A DNA stretch of 64,000 bases from Natronococcus roseus (GCF_043677095.1 NZ_JBHLJR010000006.1:124001-188000); one strand, 5' to 3'. Counted from the stretch's first letter, positions 8,352-17,600 are shown. Numbers and translations are program-made. The notes: generated by a model not told the origin, from the letters alone.

Positions 8352-9572
8352 ATGAACAACCGAACCGACGTCCTCGTCGTCGGCGGCGGCGCCACCGGCA
8401 CTGGAATCGCCAGAGACCTCGCGCTTCGGGGCGTCGACGTCACCCTCGCCGAGCGCGGCGGGCTCTCGGCGGGTACCTCGGGGCGCTCTCACGGCCTGCT
8501 CCACAGCGGCGCCCGGTACGCCGAGGCCGACGGCCCCGAAGCCCGGGCCTGTCTCGAGGAGAGCCGCACGCTCGCCGAGATCGCAGGCGCTTGCGTCAGG
8601 GAGACGGGCGGGCTCTTCGTCCAGCTGGACGGGGACGACCCCGCCTACTTCGAGACGAAACGCGAGGCCTGTGAGGAGGTCGGCATCCCGACGGAGGTCG
8701 TCGACGGCGATACCGCACGCGACGAGATTTCCGACCTGAGCGACGACGTCGAGCGGGCGATGCGCGTCCCCGACGGCGTCGTCCTCCCCTCGCGGCTGGT
8801 CGCGGCGAACGCGGCCGACGCCCGCGAACACGGCGCGGAGATTCTGACCCACGCACCGGTCACCGACATGCGCCGCAAGGACGGCCGCGTTACCGAGGTC
8901 GATCTCGGCGGCGAGGTCGGCGAGACGATCGAGCCGACGTACGTCGTCAACGCCGCCGGCCCCTACGCCGGCGACGTCGCCGCACTGGCCGGAGGGACGG
9001 TCGACCTCCGCCCGACGCGGGGCGTGATGATCTCGGTCGACTACGACCGGCTCGAGCCGGTTCTCAACCGCTGTCGGGATCCCGACGACGGCGACATAAT
9101 CGTCCCCCACGACGACGAGGTCGTCCTCGGGACGACCAGCGTCCCCGTCGACGACCCCGAGGAGTACGAGCGAGCCGACTGGGAGGTCGAGCGCTCCGTC
9201 GAGGAGTGTGCGAAGATGCTGCCCGCGGTCGCCGACGCCGCCCACCTGCGGACGTGGTGGGGTGTCCGTCCCCTCTACGAACCCGAGGAGGCGGCCCTCG
9301 ACGCGCGGGGCATCTCGCGGGGTTTTCACCTGCTCGACCACGCCGATGAGAACGTCGCCAACTTCGCGACGATCGTCGGCGGGAAGCTGACGACCTACCG
9401 GCGAATGGCCGAGGCGACGGCCGACCTGGCCTGTGCGGACCTCGGCGTCGACGCCGACTGCGAGACCGCGACCCGACGGCTCACCGGTGCAGACGATCCC
9501 GAGCGTCTCGACGCGCTCGTCGAGGAGTTCGACGGTCAGGGGCCGACCGACGAGGACGTCGTCGGCACTTAG
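8352..9572 (+). CDS. GlpA-like FAD-dependent glycerol-3-phosphate dehydrogenase, short form
   Basis: 406 residues. The N-terminus has the FAD-binding GxGxxG fold (VLVVGGGATGTGIARDLALR) and the GlpA signature GTSGRSHGLLHSGARYAE. Later come VVNAAGPYAGDVA and FATIVGGKLTTYRRMAEATA, both typical of flavin glycerol-3-phosphate dehydrogenases. A full anaerobic GlpA subunit is about 540-580 residues with a C-terminal BFD-like [2Fe-2S] domain. This protein stops about 50 residues after the Thr-Tyr motif and lacks that domain, and no glpB or glpC is nearby. It may oxidise glycerol-3-phosphate or a related 2-hydroxy substrate. Its stop overlaps the stop of convergent kynureninase by four bases. Confidence 0.75.
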   Translation: MNNRTDVLVVGGGATGTGIARDLALRGVDVTLAERGGLSAGTSGRSHGLLHSGARYAEADGPEARACLEESRTLAEIAGACVRETGGLFVQLDGDDPAYFETKREACEEVGIPTEVVDGDTARDEISDLSDDVERAMRVPDGVVLPSRLVAANAADAREHGAEILTHAPVTDMRRKDGRVTEVDLGGEVGETIEPTYVVNAAGPYAGDVAALAGGTVDLRPTRGVMISVDYDRLEPVLNRCRDPDDGDIIVPHDDEVVLGTTSVPVDDPEEYERADWEVERSVEECAKMLPAVADAAHLRTWWGVRPLYEPEEAALDARGISRGFHLLDHADENVANFATIVGGKLTTYRRMAEATADLACADLGVDADCETATRRLTGADDPERLDALVEEFDGQGPTDEDVVGT

Positions 9573-10864
9573 CTCACGCTCTCGGCGGGATCGACGTCCT
9601 CGTAGGCGCCCGTCTCGAGGACGTTCCGGAGCTGGGCGACGAACTCGTGGACGTCGACGAAGCCGGTGTACAGCGGCGCCGGACAGACACGGATCACGTT
9701 CGGCGGGCGGAAGTCGACGACGACGCCGCGCTCGCGCAACGCCTCGCTGACTCGTTCGGCCTCGGGGTGTTCGATCGCCACGTGGCCGCCTCGATCCTCC
9801 GACGCCCGCGGCGTCCCGACCGTACAGCCGTACTCGGCGAGCGTCTCCTCGACGAGCCGGATGAGCGTCCCCGTCAGCGCGAGGGACTTCTCCCGGATCC
9901 GATCGATACCCGCCTCGTGAACGAGCTCGAGCGAGCCAGCAAGCGGGGCGGCGGCGAGCACCGGAACCGTCCCGATCTGCCACGCGCCCGCCGAATCCGC
10001 CGGCGTGAACCGCTCGCGGAGCTCGAACTGCGTCTCCTTCTCGTGGCCCCACCAGCCCGCGAGCCCCGGCGTCTCGCCGAAGTGACGTTCGTCGACGTAG
10101 AGCCCGGCGATCGCCCCCGGGCCGGCGTTGAGGTACTTGTAGCTACACCAGACCGCGAAGTCGACGTCGTGGGCGGAGAGCTGGTGGGGAACGACGCCGA
10201 CCGAGTGTGCGAGATCGAAGCCCGCGAGCGCGTCCTGTTCGTGGGCCGCCTCGGTAATGCGCTCGATATCGAGCAGCTGCCCGCTCCGGTAGAGCACCGA
10301 GGGCATGAACACGATGCCGACCTCGCGGTCCTCTAGGGCCGCGACGACGTCCTCCTCCGCGATCGTTCGGCCGTCCCGGCTCTCGACGACGTGGAGGTTG
10401 TCGTCCGGATCGTGCCCGCGCTGGCGAAGCTGGGACCGGATCGCGTAGTGGTCGGTCGGGAAGTCGAGTTCGTTGACCAGGACTCCGGGCGGGCGATCTC
10501 CCCGCGCGTCCAGAAACGTACCGACGAGCGTGTGGATGTTGACGGTCGTCGAGTTGGCGACGACGACCTCCTCGCCGTCGGCGCCGACCAGCGCCGCGAG
10601 CTCGTCGCCGAGGGACTCGCCGTACCGGAACCAGGGGCGCTCGGCCTCGGTCCACGCCTCGATGCCGAGCTCGCGCCACTCCTCGAGGGCGCGCTCGAGC
10701 GATCGCTCGGCGGCGTCCGAGACCGGGCCGAGCGAGTTGCCGTCCAGGTAGAGTTCGCCGGGGACGTCGAACCGCTCCCGGAACTCGGCGAGGGGGTCGT
10801 TCGCGTCCCGTTCGCGGGGGTCGGCTGCGCCGTCGGGTCGATCCGGGTCGAAGCCGGGGTCCAT
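9569..10864 (-). CDS. kynU: Kynureninase
   Basis: 431 residues from ATG 10864; an in-frame GTG at 10888 would add eight residues. PLP-dependent fold type I enzyme that cleaves L-kynurenine to anthranilate and alanine. Recognisable blocks: YLDGNSLGPVSDAAE at the N-terminus, VVVANSTTVNIHTLVGTFL, LAGFDLAHSVG (Asp binding the pyridine N), and the PLP lysine in VWCSYKYLNAGPGAIAGLYV. Also seen are GWWGHEKETQFELRE and the C-terminal FRPPNVIRVCPAPLYTGF. No other tryptophan-catabolism gene (tryptophan dioxygenase, kynurenine formamidase) is seen in the window, so the pathway must be completed elsewhere. Confidence 0.92.
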   Translation of the reverse strand: MDPGFDPDRPDGAADPRERDANDPLAEFRERFDVPGELYLDGNSLGPVSDAAERSLERALEEWRELGIEAWTEAERPWFRYGESLGDELAALVGADGEEVVVANSTTVNIHTLVGTFLDARGDRPPGVLVNELDFPTDHYAIRSQLRQRGHDPDDNLHVVESRDGRTIAEEDVVAALEDREVGIVFMPSVLYRSGQLLDIERITEAAHEQDALAGFDLAHSVGVVPHQLSAHDVDFAVWCSYKYLNAGPGAIAGLYVDERHFGETPGLAGWWGHEKETQFELRERFTPADSAGAWQIGTVPVLAAAPLAGSLELVHEAGIDRIREKSLALTGTLIRLVEETLAEYGCTVGTPRASEDRGGHVAIEHPEAERVSEALRERGVVVDFRPPNVIRVCPAPLYTGFVDVHEFVAQLRNVLETGAYEDVDPAESVS

Positions 10865-10983
10865 GCCGGACAGTTGGGGAGTGTCCACTGGAAGGTTTCG
10901 GCACCGCGCCGCAGTCGCGGTCGTGACCGCACGATCCGACGGCTCGGCGGTACCGCTACTATCCTCCGGGACTCAGTCGGCGT

Positions 10984-11943
10984 ATGGACGACGAGGCGAC
11001 TGCGGAACTCGACCCCCAGCTCGCGGAACTCCTTCAAAGCGGCCGGGTGGCCGACCTCCCCGCGTGGCACGAGCTGTCCGTCTCGGAGGCGCGACGCCTC
11101 GAGGACGAGGTCTTCGCCGCGGGGGACGGGCCGACGCTCGAGCGGGTTCGAGACCGCCGTCTCGAGGGACCCGACGGCGACGTTCCGGTGCGGATCTATC
11201 GCCCCGGTCCGCGGGCCGAGCGGAGCCCGCCCCCGGCGCTGATCTTCTGCCACGGCGGCGGCTGGGTCCTCGGCACGCTCGATTCGGCCGACGACCTCTG
11301 TCGGGAGTTCGCGGCACGGATCGGCGCCGTAGTGGTCTCGGTCGACTACCGGCTGGCGCCCGAGCACCCGTTTCCGGCCGCCCTCGAGGACGCCTGGATC
11401 GCCCTCGAGTGGACCCGGGACGAGGCCGACCGGATCGGCGTCGACCCCGATCGCCTGGGCGTGGCCGGAACCAGCGCCGGAGGGGCGCTTGCCGCCGCGC
11501 TCGCGCTCCGGGCCCGCGAGCGGGACCTGCCCCTCGCCGTACAGCTTCTCTGTTACCCGATGCTCGATCGTGACCTCGAGCGGTCCTCGTACCGCGACCA
11601 CGCGGAGGCGCCGTTGCTCTCCCGTTCGGACGTGGCGTGGTTCTGGGAGCAGTACCTCGCGAAGCCGGCCGACGCCGAGGACCCGCTCGCGGCCCCGCTG
11701 CGAGCCCACTCGCTCGCGGGCTGTCCGCCCGCGGTGGTCGCGACCGCGGGCCACGACGTGCTCCGGTCGGAGGGGGGCGCCTACGCCGACCGACTGCGAG
11801 CCGCCGGGGTCGAGACGCGTCACTGCCACTCTCCGTCGCTCGCTCACGGGTACCTGAGTCTCACCGACGAGGTCGACCGCGCCGACGCCGCAATGGACGA
11901 CGTGGCCGACGCTGTCGGCTCACTGCTGAATCTCGATTCCTGA
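10984..11943 (+). CDS. Alpha/beta hydrolase, hormone-sensitive-lipase family
   Basis: 319 residues. It has the oxyanion-hole motif FCHGGGWVLGT near residue 92, VSVDYRLAPEHPFPAALED, the nucleophile elbow GVAGTSAGGALAAA (Ser near 164), the acid in ATAGHDVLRSEG and the His in SLAHGYLSL. This is the complete catalytic triad of HSL/family IV carboxylesterases acting on short acyl esters. The N-terminal ~70 residues form the usual cap (LDPQLAELLQSGRVADLPAW). Start ATG 10984 follows the divergent kynureninase start by 119 bases. Single-gene unit, convergent with the amidotransferase gene. Confidence 0.9.
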   Translation: MDDEATAELDPQLAELLQSGRVADLPAWHELSVSEARRLEDEVFAAGDGPTLERVRDRRLEGPDGDVPVRIYRPGPRAERSPPPALIFCHGGGWVLGTLDSADDLCREFAARIGAVVVSVDYRLAPEHPFPAALEDAWIALEWTRDEADRIGVDPDRLGVAGTSAGGALAAALALRARERDLPLAVQLLCYPMLDRDLERSSYRDHAEAPLLSRSDVAWFWEQYLAKPADAEDPLAAPLRAHSLAGCPPAVVATAGHDVLRSEGGAYADRLRAAGVETRHCHSPSLAHGYLSLTDEVDRADAAMDDVADAVGSLLNLDS

Positions 11944-11957
11944 CCGCAGCCTCCCGA

Positions 11958-12626
11958 TCACTCCCGTCGCTCGTCGACGAGCGCCCGGAAGTTCTCGAAG
12001 ACGCGCTCGGCCGAGACGTCGTCGAACGAAAACGACTTCGACTCCCAGCCGAAGTCCTCGACGAGGCGGTCGCGGACGGCGGCGGTGATCTCGGGGTGGA
12101 ACTGGACGGTCCACAGCGGGGCCGACCGATGGCGCGTGCCGAACACGGGGGCGTGGTCGGCCGCGGCGATCAGGTCCATGTTCTCGCCCGACTCGGTGAC
12201 GGCGTCGCCGTGGACCGCGGGGACGACGGAGTCGACGCCCTCGAACAGCGGATCGTCGGCGAGATCGGCCTCGACGAGCGTCGCGGTCGTGCCGACGTTC
12301 TCGACGGCTCCCCCGAGCGCCGCGTTGGCTACCTGGTGGCCGAAACAGACCCCCAGCGTCGGGATCTCTCGATCGACGAGGTCGCGGACCAGCGCCTCCT
12401 GGTCGGCGATCCACGGCCGACGGTCGGCCTCGTAGACGGCCGCCGTACTCCCCGTCAGCACGAGGCCGTCGGCGTCCTCGAGCGGGGGCCGCTCGCCCGC
12501 GACGAAGTCGATCTCGGTGGCGTCGGGAAACCGCGATGCCAGCGCGTCGCAGTGGTACTCGCAGTCGGGATCGACCTCGCTGCGAACCACGTACAGCGTC
12601 GAAGCAGTCGAACGGAGGGCGGTCAT
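11958..12626 (-). CDS. Class I glutamine amidotransferase-like protein
   Basis: 222 residues. The catalytic Cys is in LGVCFGHQVANAALGG and the His-Glu pair in WTVQFHPEITAAV, as in the GATase1 domain of GMP synthase. The protein is a lone amidotransferase domain with no synthetase partner beside it. Haloarchaea carry several such proteins besides true GuaA subunits; they may supply ammonia, act as gamma-glutamyl hydrolases or serve another ligase. ATG 12626 gives MTALRSTASTLYVVRSEVD. A TATA-like stretch (ACTGCCGCGAACGAATAGCG) is weak. Convergent with the esterase gene. Confidence 0.8.
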   Translation of the reverse strand: MTALRSTASTLYVVRSEVDPDCEYHCDALASRFPDATEIDFVAGERPPLEDADGLVLTGSTAAVYEADRRPWIADQEALVRDLVDREIPTLGVCFGHQVANAALGGAVENVGTTATLVEADLADDPLFEGVDSVVPAVHGDAVTESGENMDLIAAADHAPVFGTRHRSAPLWTVQFHPEITAAVRDRLVEDFGWESKSFSFDDVSAERVFENFRALVDERRE

Positions 12627-12708
12627 TCGTGTACTCTATTTCGCTATTCGTTCGCGGCAGTATATATTGCGATGGTTTCGCAATGGGGCGAGCGGACGGG
12701 CAGTACGA

Positions 12709-14538
12709 CTACTCGAGGACGACCAGGGTGTCGCCCATGTCGGCGCTCTCGCCCTCCTCGACGGCGATCTGGGAGACGGTACCGCCTCGAGAGGCGACGA
12801 TGTCGTTTTCCATCTTCATCGCCTCGAGGACGACCAGCACGTCGCCGGCTTCGACCTCGTCGCCGACCTCGACCTCGACGCCGAGGATCGTCCCCTGCAT
12901 CTCGGCGTCGACGGTCTCGCCGTCGGCGTCGATCTCTGTCTCGGCCTCGCTGGAACCGCCGGCCGGCTCGGGCGGGCCGCCGGCCTGAGACTGGGCCCCA
13001 CCGTTACCCGCCGGGATTGCCGGCGCGCCGTGTTCCTCGAGGTTGACCTCGAACCGTTTCCCGTTGACTTCGACGGTGAACTCCCGTTCGACGGCCTCCT
13101 CGTCGTCGTCCGTATCGGCGCTCTCGGACCCCCACTGAGCCTGGGCCTCCTCGATCCGGCTCTCGTCGAGCTCCTCGTCGAGATACTTCGTCGTGTGGGT
13201 GCTCTCGACGAACCGCTCGTCCGAGAGCATCAGCCGGTGGAACGGGATGATCGTCGGGATTCCCTCGATCTCGTACTCCCGAAGGGCCCGCAGCGAGCGC
13301 TCGAGACACTCCTCGCGGTCGGCGCCCCAGACGACCAGCTTCGCGATCATCGAGTCGTAGTCGGTCACGAGCTCGTCGCCCTGCTTGAGCGCGTCGTCGA
13401 GGCGAACGCCGATCCCGCCCGGCGGGTCGTAGGTCGTCAGCTCGCCGCCAGTCGCGGGCGCGAAATCGTTCGCGGCGTTCTCGGCGTTGATGCGGAACTC
13501 GATGGCGTGGCCGTCGATATCGACGTCGTCCTGGGCGAAATCGACCGTCTCGCCCGCCGCGATCCTGATCTGGCGTTTAACGATGTCGATGCCCGTGATC
13601 TCCTCGGTGACGGTGTGTTCGACCTGGATCCGCGTGTTGACCTCGAGGAAGTAGAAGTTGGTGTCCGGCCCCAGCAGGCCGTCCCGGCCGAGGTCCTCCT
13701 CGACGAGGAACTCGACGGTGCCGGCGTTGGTGTAGTCGGCCGTGGCAACTCCGCGACGGGCGGCCTCGCCGATCCGTTCGCGGAGCTCGTCGGTCAGCGC
13801 CGCGGACGGTCCTTCCTCGATGACCTTCTGGTGACGGCGCTGGAGCGAGCAGTCCCGCTCGCCCAGGTGGCGGACGTTGCCCTCGCCGTCGGCGAGGATC
13901 TGGACCTCGATGTGACGCGGGTTCTCGAGGTAGCGCTCCAGATACACGGAGTCGTTGTCGAAGTACGCCTCGCCCTCCCGCTTTGCGCTCTCGAGTTGCT
14001 CCTCGACCTCGCTTTCGTCCCAGACGACCTTCATCCCGCGGCCGCCGCCGCCACCTTCGGCCTTGATGGCGATCGGGTACCCGTGTTCCTCGCCGAACGC
14101 TTTGACCTCCTCGGGGTCGGTGACGGGATCCGTGGTGCCGGGAACGATCGGGACGTCGGCCTCGCTCATGATCTTCCGGGCCTTGGTCTTCTCGCCCAGC
14201 GACTCCATCGCCGAACTCGAGGGGCCGACCCAGGTGATCCCGTCGGCGTCCTCGACCTTCGCCGCGAACTCGGCGTTCTCCGCGAGGAACCCGTAGCCGG
14301 GGTGGATCGCGTCGGCGTCGGCCTTGCGCGCGGCCTCGATGACGGCCTCGTGATCGAGATAGGAGTCGGCCGCGCGGGCCGGCCCGACGTTGTACGCCTC
14401 GTCGGCGTACCGGACGTGGCCCGAGTCCTTGTCGGCCTCCGAGTAGATCGCGACGGTTCCGACGTTCAACTCCTCGCAGGCCCGCATCACCCGAACGGCG
14501 ATCTCCCCGCGGTTCGCGACGAGAACCTTCCTGAACAT
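12709..14538 (-). CDS. pccA: Acyl-CoA carboxylase biotin carboxylase/carrier subunit
   Basis: 609 residues. Biotin carboxylase part (1-~450): MFRKVLVANRGEIAVRVMRA, IHPGYGFLAENAEFA, the Gly-rich ATP lid EGGGGGRGMKVVW, and FLEVNTRIQVEHTVTEE. The last ~75 residues are a biotinyl carrier domain with the biotinylated lysine in LEAMKMENDIVASRGG. The linker is acidic and rich in Gly/Pro/Gln. It carboxylates biotin with bicarbonate and ATP; with PccB it makes methylmalonyl-CoA or malonyl-CoA. In Haloferax the enzyme works as PccA-PccB-PccX, and all three genes are here. ATG 14538 is chosen over an in-frame GTG at 14556. It is last in the cluster, about 110 bases after the lipoprotein gene. Confidence 0.92.
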   Translation of the reverse strand: MFRKVLVANRGEIAVRVMRACEELNVGTVAIYSEADKDSGHVRYADEAYNVGPARAADSYLDHEAVIEAARKADADAIHPGYGFLAENAEFAAKVEDADGITWVGPSSSAMESLGEKTKARKIMSEADVPIVPGTTDPVTDPEEVKAFGEEHGYPIAIKAEGGGGGRGMKVVWDESEVEEQLESAKREGEAYFDNDSVYLERYLENPRHIEVQILADGEGNVRHLGERDCSLQRRHQKVIEEGPSAALTDELRERIGEAARRGVATADYTNAGTVEFLVEEDLGRDGLLGPDTNFYFLEVNTRIQVEHTVTEEITGIDIVKRQIRIAAGETVDFAQDDVDIDGHAIEFRINAENAANDFAPATGGELTTYDPPGGIGVRLDDALKQGDELVTDYDSMIAKLVVWGADREECLERSLRALREYEIEGIPTIIPFHRLMLSDERFVESTHTTKYLDEELDESRIEEAQAQWGSESADTDDDEEAVEREFTVEVNGKRFEVNLEEHGAPAIPAGNGGAQSQAGGPPEPAGGSSEAETEIDADGETVDAEMQGTILGVEVEVGDEVEAGDVLVVLEAMKMENDIVASRGGTVSQIAVEEGESADMGDTLVVLE

Positions 14539-14647
14539 TGCTGTCAGAACCGTCACGGGGCGCCTACCTTACTTTTTCGCAACGAATCGGTCAACCGGAG
14601 AACCACTTCCAGTTGACACCTCCTGATCGAAGCGACCGCACGCGCCG

Positions 14648-15406
14648 TTAGCCGTCGTGCTCGGCGGCGATTTCCTGGCGAGCCTCCTCGAGCCACGCCG
14701 GCTCCTCGGGTCCGGTCTCGGTCGGCTCCAGGGCGAACTCCTCCTCGACGGCCGTCCGATCCGTCGCGAGGACCGACTCCTCGTCGTCCGGCAGGATACC
14801 CTCGAGTGCGTACGCCTCGAGAGAGCCCTCCTCGGCGAGGACGAGCGTGAACGACACCGACTCGTAGCTCCCGAGGGCTTCGGTGGTGCCCTCGAGGACG
14901 TACCGCTCGCTCGAGTCCTCCTCGACTGCGACCGAGTCGACGGCGTCGTAGGCGTCGTCCAGCGGGATCGGCGGCGACGGATCGACCGACTGGTGACCGC
15001 CGACGTCGTAGGCGACCGAGCCGGACTCGTTGTGTCGCACGAGCGGCGTCTCGGCGTCGATCCACCGGTCGTACTCGATCGTCCCGGTGTCGTCCTCCAG
15101 CACCGTGCGCTCGCGGGCCGGCGAGCCACCAGGTGCGACGGTCTGTGAGACGTGTTCTGCTCCGACGACCGTCCCGTCGTCGACGGCCGTTCGCTCGAGT
15201 TCCGCCCGGTAGGCCCGGTCCTCGAGCTGGCTGCGGTGTTCGTTGACCAGCAGGTTGGAGTCCGTCACGCCCGACTCGGTGAGCCCGGGCGCCAGCTCGC
15301 GGTCGCCACCGTTGTCGTCGCCGTCCTCGGCGTCACCGATGAGTCCGCCACAGCCCGCGGTCAGCACGACGAGCGCGACCGCGAGCAGCGCGAGCCGCCC
15401 CCTCAC
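14648..15406 (-). CDS. Haloarchaeal lipoprotein (DUF7537-like)
   Basis: 252 residues from a GTG start at 15406. The signal RLALLAVALVVLTAGCGG ends in a lipobox (LTAGC), so the mature protein is likely lipid-anchored outside the cell. The body is acidic with strand-rich stretches (YRAELERTAVDDGTVVG, then ERYVLEGTTEALGSYESVSF), like the two-repeat beta domains of haloarchaeal DUF7537-type lipoproteins that recall bacterial LolA/LprG folds. Function unknown. It lies between pccX and pccA on the same strand with gaps of about 200 and 110 bases, so it may be an unrelated insertion with its own promoter. Confidence 0.75.
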   Translation of the reverse strand: MRGRLALLAVALVVLTAGCGGLIGDAEDGDDNGGDRELAPGLTESGVTDSNLLVNEHRSQLEDRAYRAELERTAVDDGTVVGAEHVSQTVAPGGSPARERTVLEDDTGTIEYDRWIDAETPLVRHNESGSVAYDVGGHQSVDPSPPIPLDDAYDAVDSVAVEEDSSERYVLEGTTEALGSYESVSFTLVLAEEGSLEAYALEGILPDDEESVLATDRTAVEEEFALEPTETGPEEPAWLEEARQEIAAEHDG

Positions 15407-15604
15407 TCGACGCCGACTCGGTTCGGGTCGCCTCGTCCCGTCGATCCGATTCGCCCTGCGTGATGAGTCCTACCGACTGACATCTCGTCTGTCGGACGGT
15501 TTTCGAGCCGGGAGTATAGTTCTACCGTCGAGAGGACCGTTTTCACTCCCTACCGCTTCGAGACGAGCGCGCGAAAAACGAGAGATCGGCGGCTCGAGCC
15601 CCGC

Positions 15605-15928
15605 TCAGAACCGGTCGGTTCGCCCGGCGGCCGACCAGGGATCGGTCGGCGCGTCGATCGGCACGCGGACGTCGCGCTGTTGTTGCGCTCGGATGCGACC
15701 GGCAAAGGCCCAGCGGCGGTCCTGCCAGGTCTCCTCCTCGTCGGCAGCGGCGGCCGCGGCGGCGAGCGCCTGATCGTGGAGGTGGGCGCCGATGGCGGCG
15801 ACGATGGCCGCGGCCTCCTCGCTGTCGGCGTCGTCGGGGAGCTCGAGTTCGACGCCCTCCGGGAGCCCACCCAGCAGATCGACGGCGTCGGTGCCGGCGT
15901 CGACGTTCGACTGGTGCTGTGCGGTCAT
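15605..15928 (-). CDS. pccX: Acyl-CoA carboxylase small subunit (PccX-like)
   Basis: 107 residues, starting two bases after the pccB stop, so co-translated with it. The layout (a short acidic N-terminus, EEAAAIVAAIGAHLHDQALA, an Ala-rich linker and WQDRRWAFAGRIRAQQQRDV) fits the small epsilon/PccX-type subunit found next to carboxyltransferase genes in actinobacteria and haloarchaea. In Haloferax mediterranei PccX was found to be needed for activity of the PccA/PccB enzyme. No catalytic residues are expected. The name rests on context and on this pattern. Confidence 0.8.
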   Translation of the reverse strand: MTAQHQSNVDAGTDAVDLLGGLPEGVELELPDDADSEEAAAIVAAIGAHLHDQALAAAAAAADEEETWQDRRWAFAGRIRAQQQRDVRVPIDAPTDPWSAAGRTDRF

Positions 15929-15929
15929 C

Positions 15930-17480
15930 TCAGAGCGGAATGTTGCCGTGTTTCTTGTCGGGGTTGTCCTCGCGTTTCGTCTCGAGCATCTCGAGGTCGT
16001 CGATCAGCCGGGGGCGGGTCTCGGTCGGAAGGATGACGTCGTCGAGGAAGCCCTTGTCCGTCGCGGTGTAGGGGTTGGCGAACTCCTCGCGGTACTCCTC
16101 GATGAGTTCGTCTCGGAGCTCGTCGGGGTTCTCGGCCTCGGCGAGCTCCTGGCGGTAGAGGATGTTGACCGCGCCCTGGGGGCCCATGACGGCGATCTCG
16201 GCGGTCGGCCAGGCGTAGTTGACGTCGGCGCCGAGGTTCTTCGAGGCCATCACGCAGTAGGCGCCGCCGTAGGCCTTGCGGGTGATGACCGTCAGCAGCG
16301 GCACCGACGCCTCCGAGTAGGCGTAGAGTAGCTTGGCACCGTGGCGGATGATCCCGCGGTGTTCCTGGTCGGTTCCGGGCATGTAGCCGGGGACGTCGAC
16401 GAAGGTGACGATCGGGATGTTGAACGCGTCACAGAAGCGGACGAACCGCGACCCCTTCATCGAGGCGTCGACGGTAAGCGTGCCGGCGTTGACCCGTGGC
16501 TGGTTCGCGACCAGACCCACGGAGCGGCCGTCGAGGCGACCGAAGCCGACGACGATGTTCTTCGCGAAGTTCTCGGCGACCTCGAAAAAGGAACCCTCGT
16601 CGACCACGCTGTCGATGACGTTGGTCATATCGTAGGGCTTCTGCGGGCTGTCGGGGACGATCGACTCGAGGGCCTCGTCGCGTCGGTCCCGATCGTCCCA
16701 GGGGTCGACCCGCGGCGGGTCCTCGACGTTGTTCTGCGGGAGGTAGGAGAGCAACTGCTTCATGTCGTCCAAGGCCTGCTCCTCGCTCTCGCAGGCGAAC
16801 TCGGCGACACCGGTCTTGTCGGCGTGGGTCATCGCTCCCCCGAGTTCCTCGTGGGTGACGTCCTCGCCGGTGACGGTCTTGGTGACGCCGGGACCGGTGA
16901 TGTACATGTGGCTCGTGTCCTTCACCATGAAGATGAAGTCGGTAATCGAGGGGGAGTAGACCGCGCCGCCCGCACAGGGACCCATGATCCCCGAGATCTG
17001 GGGGACGACACCGCTCGCACGCTGGTTGCGCCGGAAGATCTCCGTAAAGCCCGCGAGGCTCTTGACCCCCTCCTGGATGCGCGCACCGGCGGAGTCGTTG
17101 AGCCCGACGATGGGGGCGCCGACCTCCATCGCCATGTCCATAACCTTGCAGATCTTTTCGGCGAAGACCTCACCCAGCGAGCCGCCGAAGACGGTGAAGT
17201 CGTGCGCGAAGACGAAGACGGTCCGGCCGTTGACCTCGCCATAGCCCGTGACGACGCCGTCGCCCGGGATCTTCTTCTCTTCCATCCCGAACTGGCTCGT
17301 CTGGTGGGTTCGGAGCTGGTCGAACTCCGTGAACGTGTCCTCGTCGAGGAAGTAGTCGATCCGCTCGCGGGCGGTCATCTTCCCCTTGTCGTGTTGTTTC
17401 TCGATTCGGTCCTCACCGCCGCCCAGTCGCGCTTCTTCCCGGAATTCCTCGAGTTCCTCGATGCGATCCTCCATCGTCAT
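15930..17480 (-). CDS. pccB: Acyl-CoA carboxylase carboxyltransferase subunit
   Basis: 516 residues from ATG 17480; ATG 17474 is a close alternative. Two crotonase-like halves transfer carboxyl from biotin to acyl-CoA. Motifs: RIDYFLDEDTFTEFDQLRTH, AHDFTVFGGSLGEVFAEKI, VGLNDSAGARIQEGVKSLAG, GIMGPCAGGAVYSPSITDF in the N half, and FVDVPGYMPGTDQEHRGIIR, TRKAYGGAYCVMASKNLGAD and WPTAEIAVMGPQGAVNILY in the C half. The Asp in AYGGAYCVMASKNLGAD favours propionyl/butyryl-type CoA, by analogy with known PccB enzymes. First gene of the cluster, divergent from the Na+ transporter. Confidence 0.93.
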   Translation of the reverse strand: MTMEDRIEELEEFREEARLGGGEDRIEKQHDKGKMTARERIDYFLDEDTFTEFDQLRTHQTSQFGMEEKKIPGDGVVTGYGEVNGRTVFVFAHDFTVFGGSLGEVFAEKICKVMDMAMEVGAPIVGLNDSAGARIQEGVKSLAGFTEIFRRNQRASGVVPQISGIMGPCAGGAVYSPSITDFIFMVKDTSHMYITGPGVTKTVTGEDVTHEELGGAMTHADKTGVAEFACESEEQALDDMKQLLSYLPQNNVEDPPRVDPWDDRDRRDEALESIVPDSPQKPYDMTNVIDSVVDEGSFFEVAENFAKNIVVGFGRLDGRSVGLVANQPRVNAGTLTVDASMKGSRFVRFCDAFNIPIVTFVDVPGYMPGTDQEHRGIIRHGAKLLYAYSEASVPLLTVITRKAYGGAYCVMASKNLGADVNYAWPTAEIAVMGPQGAVNILYRQELAEAENPDELRDELIEEYREEFANPYTATDKGFLDDVILPTETRPRLIDDLEMLETKREDNPDKKHGNIPL

Positions 17481-17600
17481 GCCGAGATCACCGCCGTGGG
17501 ACGCATACGCCGTTGTGTGATGACCAACAGGAAAAGAATTCCGTAACCTGCCACAATTATCGGGAACGTCAACTCGTCGCGCGAGGACGACCACGAAAAG

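Noticed and set aside
14539..14556. Earlier GTG start for pccA
   Set aside because: MFRKVLVANRGEIAV is the conserved family start; the upstream six codons are not conserved in type.
12517..14616. A 699-codon plus-strand open frame opposite pccA
   Set aside because: It is the antisense of a GC-rich, well-recognised carboxylase; no domain can be seen and it crosses the pccA start region. The same holds for open frames opposite prkA (33651-35630), DUF444/spoVR (28076-31013) and the urease genes (52245-54431).
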